In this document: piece by piece, positions 56,322-64,000 of the stretch
Numbering within the stretch: the stretch's first letter is position 1
Layout of the letters: every line of letters starts with the position of its first letter
NCBI GenBank assembly: GCA_024195265.1
Contig: JAJLRJ010000006.1
Span: forward strand, 25,009,270 to 25,073,269
Origin: Dendrophyllia cribrosa
Taxonomy: Eukaryota; Cnidaria; Anthozoa; Scleractinia; Dendrophylliidae
DNA: 64,000 bases
Direction: 5' to 3'
The notes under the pieces: generated by a model
Seen by the model: the letters and a program-made list of their open reading frames with translations, nothing else
Told to the model about the DNA's origin: nothing
Databases searched by the model: none
Position numbers and translations under genes: made by a program

Positions 56322-57115
56322 GGGATCATGCCAAGCTTAGGCAAAATAGAAGAGTTCAATCCAGCCTCGACAAACATACATCGCTACCTGGAGCGACTGG
56401 AACAGTACTTTGTAGCGAACGGCGTTCCTGCGGATTCGACTGTGTCCCACAAACGTAGGGCGACCTTGATATCTGTTATCGGTTCTAAAGCCTACGATGT
56501 CCTTTCGGATCTGTGCTCTCCAACAGCTCCTTCAGCGAAAACGTATGCACAACTTGCAACCATTCTCAAGAATCATTTCGCGCCGAAGAAACTTGTCTTC
56601 GCTGAACGATACCGATTCCACAACTGCATTCATCGCGAAGGTGAAAGCGTCGCCACCTTCGCTGCCAACTTAAAACATTTGGCGTCGACGTGCAACTTTG
56701 GCACGCATCTCAACAAAGCGCTGCGTGATCGTTTCGTCTGTGGTCTTCGCAGCAAAGAACTGAATCCAGAAAAAGTTACTAACCGAAGAAGACACATTCG
56801 ACGAAGCCCTCAAGAATGCACTCGGCACAGAAGCGGCCGAGAAAGACGTCGCTGAATTTTCTCAAGACACCGCAACTCCGGTAAACAAGCTTGATTCAGA
56901 GCCCCGTCGGACTTTCCGTCCTCGCAAATCACGCAAGCCTCCGGGCAACGTCCACGACAGCAAGAAGCCTTCCCAGCACAACAATAACTTCAGAATGCCT
57001 TAGTTGCGGGAAAACAGGTCACCCTCGCTTCCAGTGCAAATACAGGAATTACACGTACCATTCATGTGGGCGATCGGGTCACATCACTGGTGCATGCAAA
57101 GCAAATCTCAGAACA
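56322..57115 (+). pseudogene. gypsy gag with two zinc knuckles, frameshifted
   Basis: ATG 56322, MPSLGKIEEFNPASTN, then a capsid-like helical region (YLERLEQYFVANGV; LKNHFAPKKLVFAERYRF; LRDRFVCGL). A frameshift lies near 56765; the next frame carries an acidic linker and RPRK-rich tail to a stop at 57001. Zinc knuckles follow in yet another frame: CLSCGKTGHPRFQC, and a second, HSCGRSGHITGAC, whose first Cys is replaced by Tyr. Gag would package the RNA; this one cannot be made whole. Confidence 0.82.
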
Positions 57116-57189
57116 GAAGGTGCACAAAATGGAAGAGCCCTTATCTCCACAGTTCTGGCCCATCTTCAGTTGATCCACTTTCGTTTGCA

Positions 57190-60100
57190 CTGTACAACCT
57201 CAGTACAGATAGAAATGGCATTGAAATTCCGGTCGAACTAAATGGAGTACACCTTTTAATGGAACTTGACACCGGGCGGGTGTCTCGATCATATCACAGG
57301 AGACGTACAACAGGCACTTCAATGGAACTCCTCTCCAGCCCTCCAGTACTCGCCTACACACCTACACAGGGCACACAGTCCAAGTTTCTGGTAAATTTCA
57401 TGTACTGAAGTACCAAATTCAGTGTGTGACTGTGCCACTTCTAGTAGTTGAAGGCTCAGGGCCGTCTCTTTTCGGAAGAGATTGGCTTTCTCGTGTCAAA
57501 CTCGACTGGAAGAGAATATGCAATATCCATGTGTCAGATGCAGGCCTACCACAAGACAACACCACCAGCGATCCAGTCTCACCCCAATGTCTTTCAGCCT
57601 GGCCTTGGGACTTCAGAGGAATCACAGCTAAATTGGAGATGAAGACTGATGCCTAACCTAAGTTCTACAAGGCTCGCCCAGTCCCTTATGCTCTCCAAGA
57701 AGCAGTTGAGGCCGAATACAACCGACTTGAATCCGAGGGAATTGTTTAGAGGGTGGAATTCAGCGAATGGGCAACGCCCATGGTTCATGTACCAAAACAA
57801 GATGGTACCACACGCTCATGTGGCGACTAGGCGGTTACTGTCAACCCACAACTTAATGTCCCACAGTGTCCAATCTCACTGCCTAAGGATGTTTTTGTCA
57901 AACTGCGCGGAGGAACAAGATTCACCAAGCTTGATTTGAAGAGCGCGTATCAGCAACTCCCATTGGAACCAGACAGCCAACAATTTATCACCATTAATAC
58001 GCATCGGGGTCTCTACCGTTACAAGCGATTACCCTTCGGTATTGCTTCATCCCCGGCAATTTTCCAGCGCACAATGGACGTCATCCTTCAAGGCCTGGAA
58101 TATGTTGCGAGCATTTAAGATGATATTGTAATCACGGGTAAGGATGATGATCGTCATTTCAAGAATTTGAACACTGTTCTCAGCCGTTTACACGACTATG
58201 GCTTAAGACTTCAGCTTAACAAATGCAAGTTTATGCAGAAGTCAGTAACCTACATGGGCTGCATCATTTCAGCTGAAGGAATCTCCCCGACCGATGAGAA
58301 AGTAGAAGCCATCAAGCAAGCACCACGCCCTGAGAACTCCACCCAGTTGAGATCTTTCATTTGAATGATTAATTACCATGGCAAATTCATCCGTAACCTG
58401 AGTTTAATTCTCCAACCGCTCAGCAAGCTCCTTCAGAAAAATTCAAGCCTTTGTATGGTCCCCCCAGTGCGAGGAAGCTTTCACCAAGGCAAAGGACTCA
58501 CTCTCGTCTTCACACGTGCTAGTTCACTATGATCCTAGCCTTCCAGTGATCCTCGAAAGCGATGCAAGTCAATATGGCATCGGAGCCGTCATACTTCACC
58601 GTTTCCCCAATGGAGATGAGAGACCTATAGCCTATGCATCAAGATCCTTGAAGTCATGTGAAAAGAACTACAGTCGAATAGAGAAAGAGGGCCTAGCCAT
58701 AATTTTTGGAGTCACCAAGTACTACATGTACCTCTTCGGGCGTAAGTTCACACTACGAACTGACCACAAACCACTTTTAATGATTTTCGCACCAGACTCT
58801 GCCACACCTGTCTGGGCAGCCGCGCGTCTACAGCGCTGGTCCCTACTCGAGCTCCTCTCGTCGTACCAATACGAAACATAGTTCAAGCCTTCCGCAGAGG
58901 TAGCAAGTGCTGACGCCTTGTCTAGGATTCCACTTCAGAACAAAAAGGATGCAAGCGTTGAAGATAGAGTCTTCCATGTGGCCACTCAGCAGCTGAACAG
59001 ACATCCAGTCTCTGCTTCAGAAATTGCCAGAGAAACTTCCAGGAACCCAACACTGGCAAAGGCACTATCTCTTACGCAGAGCGATTGGCTTGTCAACTTC
59101 TGTTCTCAACCTGAGCTCAAGCCATTCTTCCGTCGCAAGCACGAGCTTTCGGTTGAACAAGGTTGCCTTATGTGGGGTCTGCGAACCATCATACCTGCCC
59201 ACCTACAACAGCCAATTCTGAGGGTATTGCACAAGGCTCACCCAGGAGTTGCACGCATGAAGGCAACAGCGCGCAGTCATGTGTGGTGGCCAAATGCCAA
59301 CAGTGCATCAAAACCAGGAAGGCTCCCCCAGCTGCACCACTCTTTCCTTGGTCATGGCCTACAGCTCCGTGGCAGTGCATACATGTGGATTTCGCCACCC
59401 ATCAGTCTAACCACTATCTGGTCACGGTTGGTGCTCATTCAAAGTGGGCTGAGTTGATTGATCCCATGAAGACTATCACTGCAGAATCTACCACCAATGC
59501 TATGCGCAACATTTTCGCAAGATATGGGCTCCCAACTCAAGTCGTTAGTGACAACGGCCCTCCATTCCAGTCTGCTGAGTATGAAGAATTTCTACGACAA
59601 AACGGTATCCAGAGAATATTGGTGTCCCCTTACCATCCATCATCCAACAGTCTGGCGGAACGATTCGTGCAAACTTTCAAGTACTCTCTGGAGTCCTCAG
59701 CATCTGATCCAGCTTGTTCTCTGCAGCAGTGAATTCAGAACTTCCTGCTGTCCTACCGGAGCACTCCACATGCCACAACCGGATCTTCTCCAGCCAAGCT
59801 ATTCTTACAGAGAGCACTGCGAACACGACTCTCCCTTGTAAGACCTGACCTCACCAGTCATGTCACTCGTCAGCAAGACAAGATGAAATTACACCATGAC
59901 AAGCATGCCAAGTTCCGAGAAATAGCTGTTGGTGACACCGTCCTTGCACGCGACCATTTGTCAAGTCAAAAGTGGAAATCTAGAAGAGTGCAACAACACA
60001 CCTCACCACACTCTTATCGAGTGCAGTTAGATGATGGTCGAGTTTGGAGGCGTCATGTGGATGATGTTTTAAAGAACAGTCCCAGCCCTAAACCAACCAA

Positions 60101-60299
60101 ATCACGCACACCACTGGTGGAGGTAACGGCTCCAGCAAATTCTGCATATGCTAATCATCGTCCTCAACCATCTGTCTCAGCCTCATCTCCACAAAACGAC
60201 GTGACCCCAACAGAGACACCACCTTTTCCAGCTAGTCCGGTGCTGCGCCGATCAATGCGCAATGCAAAACCACCTCAGAGACTAATTGAACAGATGTGA
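57190..60299 (+). pseudogene. gypsy pol (PR-RT-RH-IN), many stops
   Basis: Protease-like MELDTG near 57255 and the linker PSLFGRDWL near 57465. RT has LDLKSAYQQLPLE, LPFGIASSPAIFQRTMD, and a stop TAA at 58116 inside the YxDD box (before DDI). RNase H has ESDASQYGIGAVI, YSRIEKEGLAI and RTDHKPLL. Integrase has ...VWWPN, then, in another frame, QCIKTRKAPP, HVDFA, SDNGPPF and PSSNSLAERF (the DDE residues), and a C-terminal DDGRVWRRHVDDVL. Ends at TGA 60297. Frames change at least five times. Related to widespread gypsy elements of invertebrates. Confidence 0.85.
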
Positions 60300-60723
60300 G
60301 CTTGAACAATGTTACTGAACATATGCTCCTGTCTACTTCTAGTTTTTAAGTTTAATGTATTATGCTGAGACTTGCGAACACAATTTTGGTCTGTTTAAGC
60401 TGTTTATTAAGAAACATTGCGTGACAAAAAACCTCTGCTGCGGTGTATAGTGCAATATGCTTGCATCGCAATCCAACATTCCGTATTCACACACCAACAT
60501 CCATATTTTAAATTGACCTTCCGTTCGTTAAAGTGCGACATTCATGTCTTTCATCGCTATGTTGATGCTCGGTGTCTGTTGTGGTGCAGAGTGCGATATG
60601 CTTGCAGCACAATGCAACATTCTTGTTGGACATTGAACTTCACGCTTGAGTGAGCTGACCTTGAGATGATAAGCCGCTGTACAAAATATGTGGGCTCAGA
60701 GTGGTCGAGTTTTGCGTGTCAAG

Positions 60724-60939
60724 ATGGCGGTGTTCAGAAGAGTGTACGACATCATCCAGCAGACGATTGAAAGTTTACGTCACGCCAACTTCCTATTTCA
60801 CAACGAAATACAGAAATATTTTTTACACACAGATCCAGTTCACAACAGCAAAATATGGAAGAAAGAGGCTTGGCGGGCCTCACATGAGTTTTTGGCCACA
60901 ACAGCTGAACTTAGCGCTGTGGTGTGCAACAACCGGTAG
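60724..60939 (+). CDS. small unidentified ORF
   Basis: ATG MAVFRRVYDIIQQTIESL, about 71 residues, amphipathic and Trp/His-rich (KKEAWRASHEF), stop TAG 60937. No family recognised. It lies just upstream of the unknown gene at 61055 and may belong to the same virus-like block. A second overlapping frame exists, so reality is uncertain. Confidence 0.35.
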   Translation: MAVFRRVYDIIQQTIESLRHANFLFHNEIQKYFLHTDPVHNSKIWKKEAWRASHEFLATTAELSAVVCNNR

Positions 60940-61054
60940 CGGAATCTCGCGTGACATTCTATTTGAAAAGAATTCCAATCTTTCACTCCCCCCACAGCTC
61001 CGGTCGTTTTTCAGGTTTCGCATTTATTTCAGAACAAGACGACTACTGTTCAAG

Positions 61055-61981
61055 ATGGGTGGGGAACAGAGCATTAGCGCTTTGCCAGACGACCCCACAA
61101 TCAACCAGAAAGACAACAAATACAACATCAACTCGTACAAGAACATTTGCGTAGAGTTCATTGTCGCCCCCAGTGCTGACTTACATTTCACATACGACAA
61201 AAACTACGGTCTTGGCAATGTGTACATTGGGGCTACTGGAGAGGGCAACATTTCTACCGATTACGACTATCCCGGTGAACCCGATCTAGTTTTGTTCAAG
61301 AATGAGCGCGTGACCGACAGAAAGGACCCTAATTATCGCGCCAATGAAATATCTTTCGTTCGCAACGACAATGGCGCGGTTAGTCAGTTTGAGCAGTTTG
61401 TTCCAGGTTACGCACAAGGGTTAACACAACCAGGGCTTGCGCGCACGAACCAGCGATCGAGGCCTTTGTGTATTGCGTTCTGGGTGCACAAGTCAAAACC
61501 CCTAGCAACATTCTTGGGAGTGGAGCCCGAGCGTTTGAAACGCAAAGAGTATTCCTCACCCTCCTAGAGGATGCCATAAGACTAAACGACATTTCAGAGA
61601 GCGTACAGCCCTATCAGCTTGCCATTGAATCGGCGAAAGTACGTCTAGACTTTGTAACCAGCCCTGGAACCTTACTCATGCCATCACACATGATTATCAA
61701 TACAGAGAGCGTGGTGGGCTACAACAACAATCTTAAGCACGCGGTGTCTGGGATGAAGCTCGGTGTAAACAATGATGTCAATCGGGGGCACAAAAAAGGC
61801 TGGGTTGCGCCTCATGGACGGCGGGCCAACAAAAATTAACCCGTCAAACAGCCACCCATCGAACCCTATTCAAAAACACGCGATGCAGGCACAGGGCACG
61901 CCAAAGGCTCCTACGAAGCCAGAGCCAGCCCCTACGCAGCCGACCCCACACAGACAGACAAAATCAAGCCGCGTCACATAA
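61055..61981 (+). pseudogene. unidentified protein of the virus-like block, frameshifted
   Basis: ATG 61055, MGGEQSISALPDDPTINQKD, then a beta-rich looking region (ICVEFIVAPSADLHFTYDKN; NVYIGATGEGNISTDYDYPG). Around 61430-61500 coding character moves to another frame (FETQRVFLTLLEDAIRLND; VTSPGTLLMPSHMIINTES), and near 61790 back again to a Pro-rich tail (KAPTKPEPAPTQPTPH) with stop TAA 61979. An AATAAA overlaps the stop (61980-61986). It is arranged tail to tail with the minus-strand membrane protein, 9 bp apart. A structural role is possible from the context only; no homology is claimed. Confidence 0.5.
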
Positions 61982-61986
61982 ATAAA
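61980..61986 (+). terminator. polyadenylation signal AATAAA
   Basis: TAAATAAA directly at the stop of the plus-strand gene and inside the 9-bp gap to the convergent gene. This is a compact, virus-like gene end. Confidence 0.5.
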
Positions 61987-61990
61987 GCAA

Positions 61991-62562
61991 TCATTTCTGT
62001 GGGTGCGCTTGCTTTAGCTGGTTTTGTTGTCTGGATGCGTTGGCGGTTACTTTTATAATGGTCTTCTCAATCAAGAAGGCAGCCACGGCAAGGATAAGAA
62101 CCCAAGCGTTCTTACCAAGAAAGCTAATCGCCTGGCCGGCCGTGCGAAACACAAAGCTCACAATGGCGCCAAGAAGGCCCGCCAGAATGGAGCCTTTTTT
62201 TTGCCCAGTGCTTGCAGACTATTACAAACACCCTTAGCAACTGACTTTAACCCGTTCATGAGAGAGCTAACGACAAAACCAATCGTTGTGCCCACGGCAA
62301 ACAGAACGGCTGTCACGGTGAATCCGTATTTTTTGAATATGTCTTTGATCCTTTCTCTAAAAGGCATATCCCTTTCTTGAACCTGTGTTTTTAGCCTTAC
62401 CAGCTCTTCTTCTCGCTCTGCAACTGTCGCTTTAGCGGCTTCTCTGTCTGAAGGTAAAGTGTTCTCATCATCTACCATGCGCTTGTCTTCCTCGTTTTGA
62501 CGTTCAAGCTCAGCTACTCGTTCTCTTAGATCTTCAAGGGGTTTAGTGCTGTTCAGTCTGGT
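61991..62562 (-). pseudogene. coiled-coil plus multi-membrane-segment protein, frameshifted
   Basis: The N-terminal part reads PLEDLRERVAELERQNEEDK and AEREEELVRLKTQVQERD, a coiled coil; the first ATG is at 62478 but coding-like text begins upstream without a Met. A membrane segment follows (VTAVLFAVGTTIGFVVSSLM). In the A-run (plus-strand T-run, about 62196-62203) one base too many breaks the frame; beyond it another frame gives two more hydrophobic segments (ILAGLLGAIVSFVF; AWVLILAVAAFLIEK) and a hydrophilic tail, stop at 61991. Probably a membrane protein of the virus-like element. Function unknown. Confidence 0.6.
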
Positions 62563-64000
62563 TTCATTGTGCTCGCTTTCCAGACTTCCTGCGCATGCTT
62601 GTAGTCTCCATCTCTGACGTGTTCCATTTTGAGTTTGCTATAGAACGCGTCCTTCTCTGGTAGCACCTCCTCGTCGAACCTTTCCCAAGAGTCCATGTAC
62701 TCGTATGGGTAGATTTCTTTTTGCAGAAGGAGCTTGAGTTTGTTGAGGGTCTTTTTCATAGTTTCTCGTGATTGCGAAGGACTCTGGTTTGTCTGATTTG
62801 ACCAGGTTGTCGAGGCTTGACTGCATAAACTGGCAGCTGTCAATGAACCTCAGCTTTCCGAGGGAGAAGGATACGTACTTCTCCATGTTAGTTTTGATGC
62901 ACTTCAGATCGGCCTTGACTTCAGCTATACCGCTCATGATGTGAAGCACATCGTATCCCTTCAAGTTGTGAAACACAACAGGGATTATCACATTTTCCGG
63001 GTTGATTCTGAAGTAGTTTATATTACAAGCTCTATGGGCAGCGCCTCGATATTCGCCTGTGATGTGGCAGTGATCTCTGACAGAATCTCTGATGAGTTTT
63101 CTGACTAAGGGATCATCACAGTTATAGCACCGATCCTGTTGAGGAAGGTCCTTTGGCTTCGGTTTCCTTTGGTTTCTTGGACCAACAAATGGAAAAACTT
63201 CGAAGTCGTCTGTTTCCTCGTTGTAGATGGCTATTTTGAAAGTGCTGCTATAACACTCGTTTGTCTTCCTATGAACCAACCCAATGTACTCTCCATTGTT
63301 TGGATCATTGACCTCAACAGAATCGAGAAAGTTGCTTTTATATAGTGTTTCATGGCAGATGTGGTATTCTGATGCTTCGTTGTAGTCTGCCAAGTCTTCC
63401 CTTGTTGTTTGAAGATTCTCCCTTTTATGGAGATCGTTCCTGATGTGTCGCTCCATTATCTGAATGTAGTAAAGGGAGTCCTTCACAGTATTCTCACCTC
63501 TGTAGACATAGGGAAACATTGTTTCACTATAAGAACGGACGGCCATGAAGCTGAAGTCACAAGGTTTGTGCACTTCTGTTTTGGTTGTACTGCTTCCTGC
63601 AGTCTTGGATTTTTGTGACGAGACTTTCGAAGTCTGCATAGATGACCCAGGCATTTTTATCTGGTTTTGATAGTTCTCGAACTGAAGAATGTTTTTACCC
63701 TCTTTTGGCATTTCAACCTGAGTCGCTGGCCAACATTTGACGCTTCTACGGTAAAAGAGATGGTCATCGGGGATATGCTGTGATGAGAACCCTTGAAGGC
63801 ATCTATCGCAGAAGAAAACCCTATGTCCTGTGTTGTGTTGGTTATAAAGAAGTCTGTTGAGACTTTTTATATAACAGTAGTGTGAGTTGTTATCATCAGT
63901 TATAAGCATCAGGTTAATCCTTCTTGTATTAGGATTTCCCACTTGGCTTAGTCTAAGGACAATTGCTCTATCGTCTTTCCACCCAAAGACGTTTATAGCA
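62553..64000 (-). pseudogene. protein-primed-type DNA polymerase B fragment with HNH/EndoVII-like motif
   Basis: The frame is open through the right edge, so the true start lies outside. In order: NVFGWKDD; a C2H2-like FFCDRCLQGFSSQHIPDDH; a central region; an HNH/endonuclease VII-like block (CYNCDDPLVRKLI then DHCHITGEYRGAAHRACN); then the exonuclease II-like IPVVFHNLKGYDVLHIM typical of the viral and Maverick DNA_pol_B_2 family. Between about 63592 and 63655 coding moves to another frame: the main frame reads Ser/Lys-rich text there, while the exonuclease I motif YADFE is visible in the neighbouring frame. A second shift lies near 62755, after which YPYEYMDSWERFDEE continues and stops at 62553. 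The palm domain with the polymerase Asp residues is absent. A dead remnant, probably of a Maverick or adintovirus-like element. Confidence 0.82.

Larger units (their letters stand above)
56070..60660 (+). mobile_element. decayed Ty3/gypsy retrotransposon (RT-RH-IN order)
   Basis: Contains gag, protease-like, RT, RNase H and integrase regions in normal gypsy order. The flanks 56070-56160 and 60474-60565 share a diverged segment (CAACATTC, ATTCACNNANCAACATCCAT, GCGACATTC), which I take as LTR remnants. LTR ends, primer site and polypurine tract are not definable. Many stops and frameshifts show it is much older than the Gmr1-like element. Confidence 0.78.

Overview
The window looks like transposon-dense nuclear DNA of an animal, most likely a cnidarian (anthozoan/coral-like). 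The evidence is an SRCR-domain exon with clean splice sites, AT-rich intergenic sequence, and a repeat mix of PAT/DIRS-like tyrosine-recombinase retroelements, a Gmr1-like Ty3/gypsy element, Penelope-like elements (PLEs), a CACTG-type (EnSpm/CACTA-like) DNA element, a Harbinger-like MITE and a Maverick/adintovirus-like block. The species is inference. I see no intact, clearly single-copy host gene apart from one SRCR exon.

Layout. 1-0.65 kb: trinucleotide-derived repeat with a 218-bp duplication. 2.5-3.05 kb: SRCR exon (minus strand) and a decayed second copy. 4.6-5.1 kb: Harbinger-like MITE. 5.1-9.9 kb: DIRS/PAT-like element 1, with four in-frame stops in gag-RT-RH-MT and a frameshift at the recombinase tyrosine. 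10-12.4 kb: a diverged 1.49-kb tandem duplication with a hairpin element between the copies. 12.4-18.4 kb: non-coding, with one 48-bp-arm palindrome. 18.46-29.91 kb: DIRS/PAT-like element 2 with the full A1...B1-A2-B2 split direct repeats; its recombinase gene is cut by a 6.9-kb, very young Gmr1-like gypsy element (LTRs about 0.3% different, TSD TCTGC, one uninterrupted gag-PR-IN-RT-RH frame). 32.1-33.5 kb: PLE 1 with a GIY-YIG endonuclease ORF and a nested 140-bp MITE. 33.6-34.25 kb: 232-bp tandem repeat between (TA)n tracts.

34.3-50.4 kb is one nested stack. A PLE split into head-to-head halves encloses a roughly 15-kb element bounded by arrays of a CCTGG-type motif. Inside that sits a 9,260-bp CACTG...CAGTG element with a 3-bp GGA target duplication and subterminal arrays of a TTTGAC/GTCAAA motif. 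The stack holds several long palindromes; the arms of the largest (34.7-37.9 kb) carry a short unidentified coding sequence.

50.4-55.1 kb: simple repeats and hairpins. 55.14-55.43 kb: broken exon of an ISXO2/IS1595-like transposase. 56-60.6 kb: decayed gypsy element of normal RT-RH-IN order. 60.7-64 kb: a compact block with tail-to-tail genes: a plus-strand unknown protein, a minus-strand coiled-coil/multi-membrane protein, and a minus-strand type-B DNA polymerase fragment with an HNH/EndoVII-like motif that runs off the right edge. All three bear frameshifts, so it is probably an endogenised Maverick/adintovirus-like relic.

The genes do not form a host pathway. What they show is layered transposition, whose order can be read from the nesting: PLE, then CCTGG-array element, then CACTG element; and PAT element 2, then Gmr1-like element.
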